64,000 bases of DNA from positions 46,402-110,401 of the forward strand of contig CALIML010000004.1 in NCBI GenBank assembly GCA_938045475.1, in the 5' to 3' direction. The notes beneath the pieces were generated by a model. It had not been told where the DNA came from and ran no database searches. It saw only the letters and a list, made by a program, of their open reading frames with translations. The DNA is from an uncultured Sulfolobales archaeon. Lineage in GTDB: Archaea; Thermoproteota; Thermoprotei_A; Sulfolobales; Desulfurococcaceae. Shown piece after piece: positions 1 through 8,625 of this stretch. Every line of letters starts with the position of its first letter. Position 1 is the first letter of the stretch. The position numbers and the translations under genes are program-made.

Positions 1-824
1 AGGAGCAGGCTATATAGATCTGTGGTGCTGGGCACTACTACTTCACTGTAGTGGAATTGGGGTTTCTCTAAGAGGAGCAGTGGCTCAATTCCTTGCTCAG
101 TGAGGCTCTCAGCAGCCCTCCTTAACGCAGCTTCTGGGGCAGGTCTTACACCGCTTAACCTTGGGGGTCTGTCAATAGTTCTAACTACTGCTTTTCGCAC
201 TCCAGCCTTTCTATAGCTAATGGCTATTAGTTCAAGGGACTCCCGGCTCCAGTTTAAGGGAAGCTCCCCAATGCTGACTAAGCTTAGTTCTGCAACAATT
301 TTCCCTCCCTCATTTAAGTTCTTTAAGTAATTAATGAGAGTGCTTAGCTTAAGTCCGTGGTGCGGCTCATTTATAGTTGCATAGTCTTCGCTAGAGCCAG
401 CGTCAAATACTACATAGACTCTATCTACGTTAGCCAAGTCAAGCCTTCTACTGGCTACAGCATGGGTTTGAAGAGAGGTCTTTATCCAAAGCTCGGCGTC
501 AAGCTTCCTCTTCTTCAGTACTTTAGCTAGAGAATCAACGATTTCTGAGAAGAACTCATTTAGTAGAGGATCCCCCATGCCGTTAACTAGTACTGCCCTC
601 ACTCCTCCCCCAATGCCATCCATTAATTGCTCAAAGCTCCTGAGAACTCTATCTGGACTCACTAAGCGTTTAATGGTAGTAGTGGTTTTAGCCCCCCCTC
701 CCTTAATTGGGCAGTATACGCAATTGTATGGACATGCCTTGGGGGGCCCGACTGAATCAATGATCGCTATATATCCGTTGGCGCGCCTGCTTGGATACGG
801 ACCTACTGCATGCTTAACCTCCAT
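1..824 (-). CDS. Radical SAM protein, C-terminus cut by window edge
   Basis: An open frame starts at the ATG at 824 and has no stop before position 1, so about 274 residues of an incomplete protein are visible. Residues 31-38 carry the CPYNCVYC motif (C31, C35, C38), the CxxxCxxC site that binds the 4Fe-4S cluster of radical SAM enzymes. The stretch NGMGDPLL at about 80-90 fits the post-cluster part of the barrel. It resembles the COG0731-type archaeal Fe-S oxidoreductases; the substrate cannot be told. The start lies 3 nt after the stop of the upstream RNA methyltransferase on the same strand, so the two are probably cotranscribed. Confidence 0.85.
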   Translation of the reverse strand, partial: MEVKHAVGPYPSRRANGYIAIIDSVGPPKACPYNCVYCPIKGGGAKTTTTIKRLVSPDRVLRSFEQLMDGIGGGVRAVLVNGMGDPLLNEFFSEIVDSLAKVLKKRKLDAELWIKTSLQTHAVASRRLDLANVDRVYVVFDAGSSEDYATINEPHHGLKLSTLINYLKNLNEGGKIVAELSLVSIGELPLNWSRESLELIAISYRKAGVRKAVVRTIDRPPRLSGVRPAPEAALRRAAESLTEQGIEPLLLLEKPQFHYSEVVVPSTTDLYSLL

Positions 825-827
825 TAC

Positions 828-2075
828 TTATCCCAGCCGTCTTTTAACAGGCTTTAGTGCAGCTATATAGAATGCTTGGCTCAAGTCCCTGTGGGGGTAG
901 GTTCTATAGCTGTTGCTTGAAACACTGAAGCCTCTGTAAGCCGTTCTAAGCGGTATATCCCCTAGCTTAACTAATTCAACTAGGCCTTCTTTAACTAACT
1001 TTTCTACAATTAACTCTCCTTCTGCTGGGTGGAGGCTGCAGACAGAGTAGACTATTGACTCAGAGTGTTTAACCATGTTCTCAACGATTTTCAACTGTAT
1101 TTCACTATAGTAGCTTATCTTTCCCTCCCCGCTGATCGAGATCTTTACTGCTGGATCGCTTGGCACAGCACCGCTTCCACTACACGGAGCATCAATTAAT
1201 GCTAAGTCCGCCTTCATTGAGAAAGAGGCTTTAGAGCTATCAGTATTTACGATTAACGTCTTTACAGCGGGGGCTTTAGCAAACTCCAGTAACTTGTAGA
1301 TGTTGAGAATCCTCCTTTCAGATATGTCGCATGCCACTGCCTTCTTTAAGTGGCTGAAGGAGATTATGCTGCATAGCTTTACTCCAGGAGCACTGCATGC
1401 ATCAATTAGTTCCGCAGGCTTTAGCGACTTAACTACTTCCACAACCCATGCGCTAGCGATATCTTGAGGTATCACTAGCTTCTTTAAAAAACACTTTGAC
1501 GACCCTGCCTTAAACCACTTCGGGGACTTCACTAACAGCATGTAGTCCAAATGCCTCGAGGCCTCTGTTTTAACGCCCTCATCCTCAAGGCACGCCAATG
1601 CGTCCTCTAAGGTGGCTCTAGATAAATTCACTTTGAGCCACACCCTTCTATCGTTGAGGGACTTCAGGTACTCCTCTACTTCACTAGCATTCATGTAGTT
1701 CAACAACTCCCTAACCACGTACTCCGGGTATGAGTACTTCAAGCTCAGCTTCTTTACTGTACTTAGATCAGATGCTTCATCATTGATTGCATCAATGAGC
1801 CTTCTGACGCTAAACCCCAGGTCCCTGAAGAACGCTATAGCGCCACCGCGCTTACCTCCATAACCTTTCTTTCGAGCCAGCCACCTCAATGAATGGTAGT
1901 AAAGAGCTGTGTAGTAACCTATGCGGTATAGAGATTCAGTAAGCCATTTCGAGGCTCTGTAGCGACGTAAAGTGATCTTATAAGCTCTATCGTAACTCAC
2001 ATGAGTAGACTCTATTAATGCTAGAAGTCTGTTGAGAAAGAACTCCACTTGGCTTAAAGAAGGAGTAGTCTCCAA
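828..2075 (-). CDS. NOL1/NOP2/Sun-family RNA (cytosine-5) methyltransferase
   Basis: This 415-residue protein is predicted to methylate C5 of a cytosine in rRNA or tRNA using S-adenosylmethionine. The SAM-binding motif DACSAPG lies at 225-231, the nucleophile/release motif DAPCSGSG at 295-302 (C298), and the second family cysteine in YSVCSLHPAEGE at C346. These are the family's hallmarks. The N-terminal 150 residues are helical, as in RsmB-like members. Its stop is 3 nt from the radical SAM start downstream. A possible 55-codon ORF overlaps its start upstream and may lead the operon. The exact RNA target is not deducible. Confidence 0.9.
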   Translation of the reverse strand: METTPSLSQVEFFLNRLLALIESTHVSYDRAYKITLRRYRASKWLTESLYRIGYYTALYYHSLRWLARKKGYGGKRGGAIAFFRDLGFSVRRLIDAINDEASDLSTVKKLSLKYSYPEYVVRELLNYMNASEVEEYLKSLNDRRVWLKVNLSRATLEDALACLEDEGVKTEASRHLDYMLLVKSPKWFKAGSSKCFLKKLVIPQDIASAWVVEVVKSLKPAELIDACSAPGVKLCSIISFSHLKKAVACDISERRILNIYKLLEFAKAPAVKTLIVNTDSSKASFSMKADLALIDAPCSGSGAVPSDPAVKISISGEGKISYYSEIQLKIVENMVKHSESIVYSVCSLHPAEGELIVEKLVKEGLVELVKLGDIPLRTAYRGFSVSSNSYRTYPHRDLSQAFYIAALKPVKRRLG

Positions 2076-2221
2076 TAAACACTACCCCCCGGCTCTCTAA
2101 ACTCCCTGAAGCCTTTACAGCAATAGCCCTCCAGGTGTGTGAAGCTCTGCATCAACCTATGCTTAGCGCTTAGAGCTACTTTAAGGGAGGCTGCATTGAT
2201 TAAGCACTTCACGGCAACCAC
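2054..2221 (-). CDS. Possible small protein leading the methyltransferase operon
   Basis: A 55-codon frame runs from GTG at 2221 to TAA at 2054 and overlaps the first 22 nt of the methyltransferase gene in another frame. A TATA-like box at 2241-2250 (read on the minus strand) is centred about 25 nt before the GTG, as expected for a leaderless transcript. The product would contain AKHRLMQSF and two adjacent cysteines (GYCCKGF). A second GTG four codons in (2212) could also be used. I recognise no family, and the gene is uncertain: the same promoter could simply serve the methyltransferase. Confidence 0.35.
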   Translation of the reverse strand: MVAVKCLINAASLKVALSAKHRLMQSFTHLEGYCCKGFREFREPGGSVYWRLLLL

Positions 2222-2240
2222 TGTTCAACACTAAGACTTG

Positions 2241-2250
2241 TATAAATAAG
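2241..2250. promoter_or_regulatory. Bidirectional TATA-like box
   Basis: The sequence tataaataag reads as a TATA box on either strand. On the minus strand its centre is about 25 nt from the GTG at 2221. On the plus strand it lies about 110 nt upstream of the 2357 gene, for which tttttaac near 2294-2301 is a nearer alternative. Inferred from spacing only. Confidence 0.45.
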
Positions 2251-2356
2251 TTCTTAACTATTCATGGAGGCCCTGAGCATGGGCTAAAACGCCTTTTTAA
2301 CTCCCAGGCCCTTTCATAGTGAAGGGTGTGTTGAGCTGAGTCTAGAGGAGCATTTC

Positions 2357-2581
2357 GTGGGCCGTAAGAGGGGCCTACCGATATATCTCCCAGTATTTGC
2401 ACTTAGGGAGCCGGTTGAATGTGGATGCAACTTCTTTGAATTAATAGAGGGCGAGGATGAGAGTGGAGGCAAGTATTATGTTGGGCGCTGCGTTGTTCAA
2501 GCTAGGTACTTGACTAAGAGCCAGGTAGCTGAATGCATTAAGTACTGGAGTAAGTGCCCATTCCTTACAATCAAGTCTTAG
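2357..2581 (+). CDS. Small five-cysteine protein of unknown function
   Basis: A 74-residue protein starting at GTG, with a ribosome binding site-like gagg ending 7 nt upstream. Cysteines sit at 22, 24, 45, 60 and 67, including a CxC pair followed by charged and aromatic residues, which could bind a metal or form disulfides. No transmembrane segment or signal peptide is visible. It stands alone on the plus strand, convergent with the DNA glycosylase gene 24 nt downstream. I do not recognise the family. Confidence 0.65.
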   Translation: MGRKRGLPIYLPVFALREPVECGCNFFELIEGEDESGGKYYVGRCVVQARYLTKSQVAECIKYWSKCPFLTIKS

Positions 2582-2604
2582 AAGCAGCGTTGACTAGCTT
2601 AGCT

Positions 2605-3492
2605 TTACTTACTTTGCAGAGCTCTTTTAGACGCAAGATCCTTTATTAAGCCAGTCTTAGAGTTTAAGTACGCTATGGTCTGAATCCACCCACTGAGTCT
2701 GCCGAATGAATTCATGCTAAACCAAGCTAGACACCTATTCCTCCTATGGCAATTCCAGCAGTAATAGCTGGAGCACAAGTCCTTTCTCGGCTCAACGTAT
2801 TCCTTCAATCCAAGGAACTCCCTAGCGAACGACTTGTAGTGTCTGTCGATTGGCGTAAATACGGAGTGCTTAGTTGAAAACAATAAGTATGCATCAACAG
2901 TCTTTACGCCAATGAATGGGTATTTAAGCATCCTCCTTCTAAGAGCGATTAATTCACTTAAGTCGTTGCCTACTTCAGCGAGGACTTCTAGGATGTCAGT
3001 ATTCTTCAGTAAGTAATTGAACTGCCTTACTTGAAAGCTAGTGCTAACGCTAACTAAGTCAACTCTCTTCGCGGAATCCACGTTAACTGAGGCTATTGCT
3101 CTAACCCATTTAACTGTATTAGAGTAGTAGTTCGTTGCTCTAGATAGGAAGCACGATGCGAAGACAAGCCACTTATCCATAGTTGATATTGAAAGCCTGA
3201 TCTTTCTGAAGCTCCATGCGAGTTCTTCAATTAAGTTCTTAAGTGGGCTGCTTAAATCACTTAAGTAATCCATTGGATCATACCATAGCCCTAGGACTTC
3301 ACTAATGAATTCCTCGTTGCTGCATCCACTAACTATAATGCTTGACTCAGCTCTCCGAACTTCCATGCCTCTACAGTATCCATAGTCTTTAATCAATAAC
3401 TCCCCTCTTTCACTAAACAATGGGTATGTAAATGAGGGGAGGAGTGTAAGCACTAGATCGTATGGCTTATTTAGGGAGTGCTTGTACTCCAA
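2605..3492 (-). CDS. HhH-GPD DNA glycosylase with Fe-S-type cysteines
   Basis: A 295-residue protein probably acting in base excision repair. The region at 190-218 reads YPFIGVKTVDAYLLF then FTPIDRH, a degenerate helix-hairpin-helix with the GPD catalytic aspartate at D216 and a lysine at K197 in the position of the Schiff-base lysine of bifunctional glycosylases. C240, C245, C248 and C254 follow (Cx4Cx2Cx5C), close to the endonuclease III cluster signature Cx6Cx2Cx5C but two residues shorter in the first loop. The N-terminal 100 residues resemble the TBP-like domain of OGG1/AlkA-type enzymes in position only. Damage specificity is not deducible. Confidence 0.78.
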   Translation of the reverse strand: MEYKHSLNKPYDLVLTLLPSFTYPLFSERGELLIKDYGYCRGMEVRRAESSIIVSGCSNEEFISEVLGLWYDPMDYLSDLSSPLKNLIEELAWSFRKIRLSISTMDKWLVFASCFLSRATNYYSNTVKWVRAIASVNVDSAKRVDLVSVSTSFQVRQFNYLLKNTDILEVLAEVGNDLSELIALRRRMLKYPFIGVKTVDAYLLFSTKHSVFTPIDRHYKSFAREFLGLKEYVEPRKDLCSSYYCWNCHRRNRCLAWFSMNSFGRLSGWIQTIAYLNSKTGLIKDLASKRALQSK

Positions 3493-3557
3493 TCAATGCC
3501 CCCTGCACACTAATTATTTTTAGCAATTCTTATTAACTACGTTATTAAGCCTTCGAT

Positions 3558-4484
3558 ATGGTGGAGCCCTTGACCTACTGCAGGGAGGTAGTGGTTGGTG
3601 GAAGAAAGTTTACTATACGTGAGCCAGTTGACGTAAGCGACTACCGTAAGCTAATGGATGTTCAACTAAGGATTTGGGGGATGCGCGACTATAGTGGAGC
3701 AGTTACATATCACATGATTATAGCTGGCCATAGGAATGGAGGCTTGGCGCTAGGAGTCTACAGTGAGGATGGTGAAGCAGTTGGATTAGCGTTCGGTGTG
3801 CCGGGCTATGATGATGGGTTAATATACCTATACAGCCACCTCCTCGGAGTAGTGCCTGAAAGCAGGTTTCAGGGAGTCGGGTATGAACTCAAGATCTCTC
3901 AGAGGGAGCTAGCGTTAAGTAAGGGGTATAGCTTAATTAAGTGGACTTACGACCCTATGCAGAGCCCAAACGCTTACTTCAACATATGTAAGTTCGGCGT
4001 AGTAGTTAGAAGCTTCCGCGAAGACTACTACGGTGAATTAATTGATGAATTAAACAGGGGTTTGCCTAGCGATAGATTTGAAGCAGAGTGGTGGATTAAG
4101 TCAGCTAGAGTTTTAAAAGTACTTAGAGGCGAAGTCAGGAGCCCAAGCATGGATGAATTAGCTAAGCTTGATGCTTTTCCAGCAACTAGAGTTAGAGTAG
4201 TCAATGATGTGGCTTTAACAGAAGACGTTGAACTCTCCAATAAGAGCGACATAGTTCTAATAGAAATACCTGGGGATTTAAATTACTTAAAGAAGGTAGA
4301 CTTAAGTGAAGCAGTTAAGTGGAGGCTTCTTTTACGTAAAGCATTCAATTACTACATCAATTCAATGGGCTACGTAGTCGCTTGGTTCACGAGCTTTATT
4401 GATGAAGGAGTTAGGAGAAGCTACTACATTTTATGGAGGAGGAGCTTGAGGGAGATACTTAGGGGGGAGTTCCCGTGGAGCTAA
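3558..4484 (+). CDS. GNAT-fold acyltransferase (COG3375-like)
   Basis: A 308-residue protein with an N-terminal GNAT domain (about 15-150): the acyl-CoA loop is ESRFQGVGYELK near 98-109. In known bacteria, COG3375 proteins sit next to enolase-superfamily N-succinylamino acid racemases and succinylate D-amino acids. Here the last 10 nt overlap the start of exactly such an enolase-superfamily gene, so the two are translationally coupled. The likely role is therefore N-succinyltransfer to a D-amino acid. The family match and role are inferred from motif and neighbour; the acyl donor is not visible. Confidence 0.75.
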   Translation: MVEPLTYCREVVVGGRKFTIREPVDVSDYRKLMDVQLRIWGMRDYSGAVTYHMIIAGHRNGGLALGVYSEDGEAVGLAFGVPGYDDGLIYLYSHLLGVVPESRFQGVGYELKISQRELALSKGYSLIKWTYDPMQSPNAYFNICKFGVVVRSFREDYYGELIDELNRGLPSDRFEAEWWIKSARVLKVLRGEVRSPSMDELAKLDAFPATRVRVVNDVALTEDVELSNKSDIVLIEIPGDLNYLKKVDLSEAVKWRLLLRKAFNYYINSMGYVVAWFTSFIDEGVRRSYYILWRRSLREILRGEFPWS

Positions 4485-5590
4485 CTAAGGTAATCTTATA
4501 CCACGTGGTAGTTAAGTTAAGAGAAGTTTTTGAAACAAGCTTTGGCAAAACAATTGATAGACACTGCGTTATAGTGAAAGTTGAGGATGCTTATGGAGAG
4601 GCGGGCTGGGGTGAAGCGCCAGTTGATGATGCACCACTATACTCCTACGAGACTGTTGATACAACGCTATACGTCTACAAGGAGTTCTTCACGCCTGTAC
4701 TTAGCAAGGATAGAGTAGTTGAGAGCCCTAGGGATATTCAAAGCAAGCTATCTATTTTCAGAGGCTATAGAATGGCTAAGGCAGGACTTGAATTCGCTCT
4801 CTGGGATCTGTACTCAAGGAGGCTTGGGAAACCTCTCTACAAAGTGCTGGGCGGAATTAGGGATAGGGTCGAACCCGGTATAAGCATAGGAGTTATCGGA
4901 GACTTGAGTGCTTTAATTAAGGCAGTGGATAAATATCTTGAGAGGGGTTATAGGAGAGTTAAAGTAAAGGCCAAGCCGGGATGGGATCTTGAGCCAGTTA
5001 AAGCCATTAGAAAGACCTTTGGCGAAATTCCATTAATGATTGATGCAAATGCATCGTATACCATTAATTACGCAAGCGTATTCAAGGAGCTAGATAAGTA
5101 TGAGCTGTTAATGATTGAACAACCCCTGAACTACGACGATCTCTACGAGCACTCAGTGCTTCAATCAATGATCAGGACACCCATATGCCTTGACGAAAGC
5201 ATTAAAAGCTTAAGCGATGCATTAACTGGGGCAAGGATTGGATCTATGAAGGTAATTAATGTAAAGCCAGCTCGAGTAGGTGGACTGCATGAAGCTAAGT
5301 TAATAAATGACTACATGAAGGATCTCGGCATACCAATATGGATTGGGGGAATGCTTGAAACAGGTATTGGGAGAGGATTTCAAGTAGCTGCAGCAACTCT
5401 AAATAACGTAAGGTATCCAAACGATATATCGGAGTCATCTAGGTATTATGAAGAGGAGTTAGTGGAGCCTCCCTGGACTCTTAATAGTGATGGAACAATA
5501 ACTGCACCTAGTAAGCCAGGCATAGGAGTGGATGTAATTGAGGAGAGAGTAATTAAGTACTCTAAAAAAATCACTGAGTTTAAACTATGA
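4475..5590 (+). CDS. menC: Enolase-superfamily N-succinylamino acid racemase / o-succinylbenzoate synthase
   Basis: A 371-residue muconate-lactonizing-subgroup enzyme. The acid/base lysines appear as K163-x-K165 (RVKVKAKPG), the metal ligands as D190, E215 and D240, and the opposite-face lysine as K264 in INVKPAR. This set is shared by OSBS and N-succinylamino acid racemase. No other menaquinone genes are present and the coupled neighbour is a GNAT acyltransferase, which favours racemase: D-amino acids would be succinylated, racemised and later deacylated. The deacylase (an M20-type hydrolase in known pathways) is not in this window. It overlaps the GNAT gene by 10 nt. Confidence 0.85.
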   Translation: MELTKVILYHVVVKLREVFETSFGKTIDRHCVIVKVEDAYGEAGWGEAPVDDAPLYSYETVDTTLYVYKEFFTPVLSKDRVVESPRDIQSKLSIFRGYRMAKAGLEFALWDLYSRRLGKPLYKVLGGIRDRVEPGISIGVIGDLSALIKAVDKYLERGYRRVKVKAKPGWDLEPVKAIRKTFGEIPLMIDANASYTINYASVFKELDKYELLMIEQPLNYDDLYEHSVLQSMIRTPICLDESIKSLSDALTGARIGSMKVINVKPARVGGLHEAKLINDYMKDLGIPIWIGGMLETGIGRGFQVAAATLNNVRYPNDISESSRYYEEELVEPPWTLNSDGTITAPSKPGIGVDVIEERVIKYSKKITEFKL

Positions 5591-5601
5591 AACCACTAGC
5601 T

Positions 5602-5790
5602 TCAAAGAATGCTGTTTTCGTAAGGATCTACACTGCCGCCAGTAACTGAAGCATCTCCACTAGCTAGAGCCCTAACAGCTCCAATAATTAAAGTAACTGC
5701 AAGCAGCACTGATAAGTAGATTAATTTGGCAGTGCTTGGATTAATGTATTTAGCTACCTTAGTCCAATCCATATATATCCCACCAAACAT
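5602..5790 (-). CDS. Small single-pass membrane protein
   Basis: A 62-residue protein with one hydrophobic segment (about 22-42) preceded by a lysine/aspartate-containing N-terminus and followed by a polar tail, suggesting a small inner-membrane or signal-anchored protein. An internal ATG at 5772 has ggtggg about 7 nt upstream and may be the real start, giving 56 residues (MDWTKVAK...). It is convergent with the racemase gene and 11 nt away. I do not recognise a family. Confidence 0.55.
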   Translation of the reverse strand: MFGGIYMDWTKVAKYINPSTAKLIYLSVLLAVTLIIGAVRALASGDASVTGGSVDPYENSIL

Positions 5791-5822
5791 TGTATAATCA
5801 AATACAACTAATTAAATGTATA

Positions 5823-5838
5823 CACCGTGGGAACGGTG
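5823..5838. promoter_or_regulatory. Inverted repeat in divergent promoter region
   Basis: CACCG and CGGTG, separated by TGGGAA, form a short perfect inverted repeat between the divergent genes at 5790 and 5910. It lies about 60 bp upstream of the TATA-like sequence for the plus-strand gene, so it could be an operator. No binding protein is identified. Confidence 0.3.
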
Positions 5839-5883
5839 AAATGACGTTAAAGGCAAATAATTTATTCTTAAAAAGATATAAGA

Positions 5884-5896
5884 TTTAAATTTTTAA
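5884..5896 (+). promoter_or_regulatory. TATA-like box of the 5910 gene
   Basis: The AT run tttaaatttttaa lies about 20-26 nt before the GTG at 5910, the distance expected for a leaderless archaeal transcript. This supports the GTG start over the ATG at 5934. Confidence 0.5.
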
Positions 5897-5909
5897 TAAG
5901 GCATTCTTA

Positions 5910-7052
5910 GTGCTTGGGGGATTAGCTTACTTCATGTCTAATCTAGACGCTCTCAAGCGATTAGATAAGTCTGAAGCCACGCTTATAAATACTCTCTACT
6001 ATCTCAACGTACTATCGTCATCAAGGCTTTCAAGGAGTATTCCAATGCCTCAAGAGCGGGTAGCTTACTTCTTTGAGTACGCTGTGGATAGATTTGGCTT
6101 TTCCCTTAAGCCTGATGTAATGTACAGCAAGCTAGGCCTTATTGGAGTCATTGCTGTATACAGACGTATGAAGGTTAGGGAGTGCAACTTAGATGAAGCA
6201 GTATTTAGAATACCCTACATTAGAGCCCTATCAATGGTTCCTCCATCAATACTTATAGCGTCATTCCTAATTCCAAGAGATCTAGCTAGCTATGTTAAGC
6301 CTGAGCCATCGCCTACAGCTGACGTATACATCAGTGAATATACAATAAGGTCTAAGCCTAGGATAGATCTATTAGATAAATTCCTCTTAGGACATGTTGA
6401 AGACTTGGTTGAGCCAAAAGTAGTTGAAGACTTAGTGAGCGCTAAGAGATTCATTAGAGAAGAAGACGTAGTTGGTCGAGCTAGGTTCGATAAAATAGAC
6501 CTAGCAGTACTCCATGCATTGTCAGTAAGCCCAGGCCTCAGCATTAGGGGAATAAAGAAAGCTGTTGAAGAAAGGCTTGGGAGGAAGTTCATTAGGTTTG
6601 AAAGCCACGTAGAGCACGCTGAGAAACTCATTTATGGATATAGGCTAGCTGTTTTGAGAAGTAAGTACGTTCAACAAGTAATTAAGTGCTTGTACTTAAA
6701 GGCTCATGAACCACTTAACTTATGTAATTCAGTCATACGCCACCCACTAGCAGTTAATTGCAGTGGCTCTAGCTCCACTGGGGAAGTTATCTTATGCATC
6801 ATGCTGCCTGCAAAGATCGGTGTTCTTACAACGTTAGAGGCATTTATTAATGCGCTTACTTCACTTGGATGCGAAATAATTGATTCATTCGAATACGCAT
6901 TCGACCTCCTCCCTACAAGATCTCATTTTGCAGCTGCAGCAGTGCCTCTTACTGAGTGGGCTCGTGGCTATAGTGATTGGCTTAAGGGAGTTGACCCCGT
7001 TTCCTACGCATTCAATGTATTGAAGTCCCTTAACTGCGTTGAGTATTCATGA
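5910..7052 (+). CDS. Large protein with a winged-helix-like middle region, unknown function
   Basis: A 380-residue protein that I do not recognise as a whole. Residues about 193-245 (DKIDLAVLHALSVSPGLSIR onward) look like a winged helix: a helix, a turn-rich SIRGIKKAV and a basic region. No signal peptide or membrane segment is seen; the C-terminal 130 residues contain several cysteines and a mixed alpha/beta pattern. GTG at 5910 is favoured because a TATA-like box sits at leaderless distance; ATG at 5934 is the alternative. A transcription-related role is a guess. The next gene starts 60 nt downstream behind its own TATA-like sequence. Confidence 0.7.
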   Translation: MLGGLAYFMSNLDALKRLDKSEATLINTLYYLNVLSSSRLSRSIPMPQERVAYFFEYAVDRFGFSLKPDVMYSKLGLIGVIAVYRRMKVRECNLDEAVFRIPYIRALSMVPPSILIASFLIPRDLASYVKPEPSPTADVYISEYTIRSKPRIDLLDKFLLGHVEDLVEPKVVEDLVSAKRFIREEDVVGRARFDKIDLAVLHALSVSPGLSIRGIKKAVEERLGRKFIRFESHVEHAEKLIYGYRLAVLRSKYVQQVIKCLYLKAHEPLNLCNSVIRHPLAVNCSGSSSTGEVILCIMLPAKIGVLTTLEAFINALTSLGCEIIDSFEYAFDLLPTRSHFAAAAVPLTEWARGYSDWLKGVDPVSYAFNVLKSLNCVEYS

Positions 7053-7111
7053 ATTCATTTATCAATAGTCATTGAGTTAGTACTTAAAAAGCTCGGCTCA
7101 TTCTATAGACT

Positions 7112-7468
7112 TTGGAGATCGAAGTGGAGTCCAAGTTAGAGGGCTTTATCAGGGAGAATGCTTTTAAGAAAGCCCCGGGCTTAATAAATGCCATTGATCT
7201 GCTGTGTATGAGCAGGGGGCTTGAGAGATCTACTTCGCTATTCCTTGGGAAGCCGGATAAGCTCTATTCAGTTCTCAGAGAACTGTATGGGCATGAAGCC
7301 AGTAGCTTTATATTGATAAACGTATTCCTTAAACCACTCTTATTCTTCCTAGATAAAGCTGAGCTTCTTCCAAAAGCATCTTACTTAATGGAGGCTGACA
7401 TAAGTGAGTTCGCTGAATTCATAAAGGATCTACTTAGTTGCGCCTTAGAGACGTTTAAAGAGCTTTAA
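7112..7468 (+). CDS. Small all-helical protein, unknown function
   Basis: A 118-residue protein starting at TTG; the sequence acttaaaaagc around 7080-7090 is a TATA-like box about 26 nt upstream, fitting a leaderless start. The sequence is predicted to be mostly helical, with LFLGKPDKLYSVLRELYG in the centre. This is loosely like the small NitrOD5/DUF3227-type archaeal domain, but I cannot confirm the match. It sits upstream of GGPP synthase on the same strand with a 77-nt gap. Confidence 0.6.
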   Translation: MEIEVESKLEGFIRENAFKKAPGLINAIDLLCMSRGLERSTSLFLGKPDKLYSVLRELYGHEASSFILINVFLKPLLFFLDKAELLPKASYLMEADISEFAEFIKDLLSCALETFKEL

Positions 7469-7545
7469 ATCTACATTAAGTTCCCTGAAGGATTTGGCTT
7501 TGTTAAACAACTTATTACTTTCCTCCCCAGATTTACACCTTCCAG

Positions 7546-8625
7546 GTGTGGCCTGTGGATTTAAGTAGACTGCTTAGTGAAGTAGACGATGTGCTGAGGA
7601 ACTTCCTCAATAAATATTTAAACGAAGCAATGGGGGTTCATGAAGGGCTTGGAGAACTTGTATATAGCGTAAGTGAACATACTTTACGCGGCGGTAAGAG
7701 GCTTAGAGCTATATTAATTGCTCTAGGGTACTTATCCCGTGGATTAACGGACTTAGAGCCCGTTAAGGAGTTAATGGCTTCTGTGGAGTTCCTTCAAAGC
7801 TATTTATTAGTACACGACGACGTCATGGATAGAGATGAAGTTAGGAGGGGTGGGCCGACGCTGCACGCTTTCTTCAGGGATAAGTGCATTAGCCGGGGCT
7901 TTATAGGTGACTGCAATCACTACGGGATATCTCAAGCTATTGTCGCTGGCGACTACCTTGAATCAATAGCTGTAGGGACCATAGCTAACTTAAGCCTTAA
8001 ACCAGAAGTAGTCACTGCATTAGTTAAAAGGTATTCAGAAGGCCTTAGGGCAGTGGCTTATGGACAGTACTTAGACGTACTCATGGCCAATAAGTCCCTT
8101 AGAGAAGTAAAGGCAGCTGATGTATTGAGAGTACATGAGTTAAAGACTGCTTCATACACTGTCGAACTGCCACTGCACTTAGGGGTTATAGCTAGAGATC
8201 CAAGCGATGGAGAGCTCTTAAGACTATACAGCGATTTCTCAAAGCCCGCCGGCATAGCATTCCAGCTAAGAGACGACATACTTGGCCTGTATGGAGATCC
8301 TAGAGTCACTGGAAAACCCGTTGGAAGCGATGTAAGGGAGAGGAAGAAGACGCTCCTAGTAGTTAAAGCATATGAGTTGGGAAGCGTAAGTGATAGGAAA
8401 ATGCTTGAGGAAATATATGATTCACGCAGAGAAATAGATTTAGATGACGTTAAGAGTGTTCAAGAAGTAGTTAAGAGAACCGGTAGCTTAAGCCATAGTG
8501 AAGAGCTAATTAAGGAAATGTACTCTAAAGCGATGGAGATCGTTGAGTATTCAAAGCCCATAGATCCCGTGGTTAAGCAAGAGCTCTTGAAAATTCTTGA
8601 AAAATTAGTGTTTAGAGAAAAGTAG
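7546..8625 (+). CDS. idsA: Geranylgeranyl/farnesyl diphosphate synthase
   Basis: A 359-residue short-chain prenyl diphosphate synthase that condenses isopentenyl diphosphate with allylic diphosphates, supplying the C20 chains of archaeal membrane lipids. The first aspartate-rich motif is DDVMD at 91-95 and the second is DDILGLYGD at 243-251; RGGKRLR at 48-54 binds pyrophosphate. The fifth residue before the first motif is Y86, an aromatic as in Sulfolobus GGPP synthase, so C20 is the likely product. The start is GTG. The stop abuts the stop of the convergent flavoprotein gene with no spacer. Confidence 0.93.
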   Translation: MWPVDLSRLLSEVDDVLRNFLNKYLNEAMGVHEGLGELVYSVSEHTLRGGKRLRAILIALGYLSRGLTDLEPVKELMASVEFLQSYLLVHDDVMDRDEVRRGGPTLHAFFRDKCISRGFIGDCNHYGISQAIVAGDYLESIAVGTIANLSLKPEVVTALVKRYSEGLRAVAYGQYLDVLMANKSLREVKAADVLRVHELKTASYTVELPLHLGVIARDPSDGELLRLYSDFSKPAGIAFQLRDDILGLYGDPRVTGKPVGSDVRERKKTLLVVKAYELGSVSDRKMLEEIYDSRREIDLDDVKSVQEVVKRTGSLSHSEELIKEMYSKAMEIVEYSKPIDPVVKQELLKILEKLVFREK

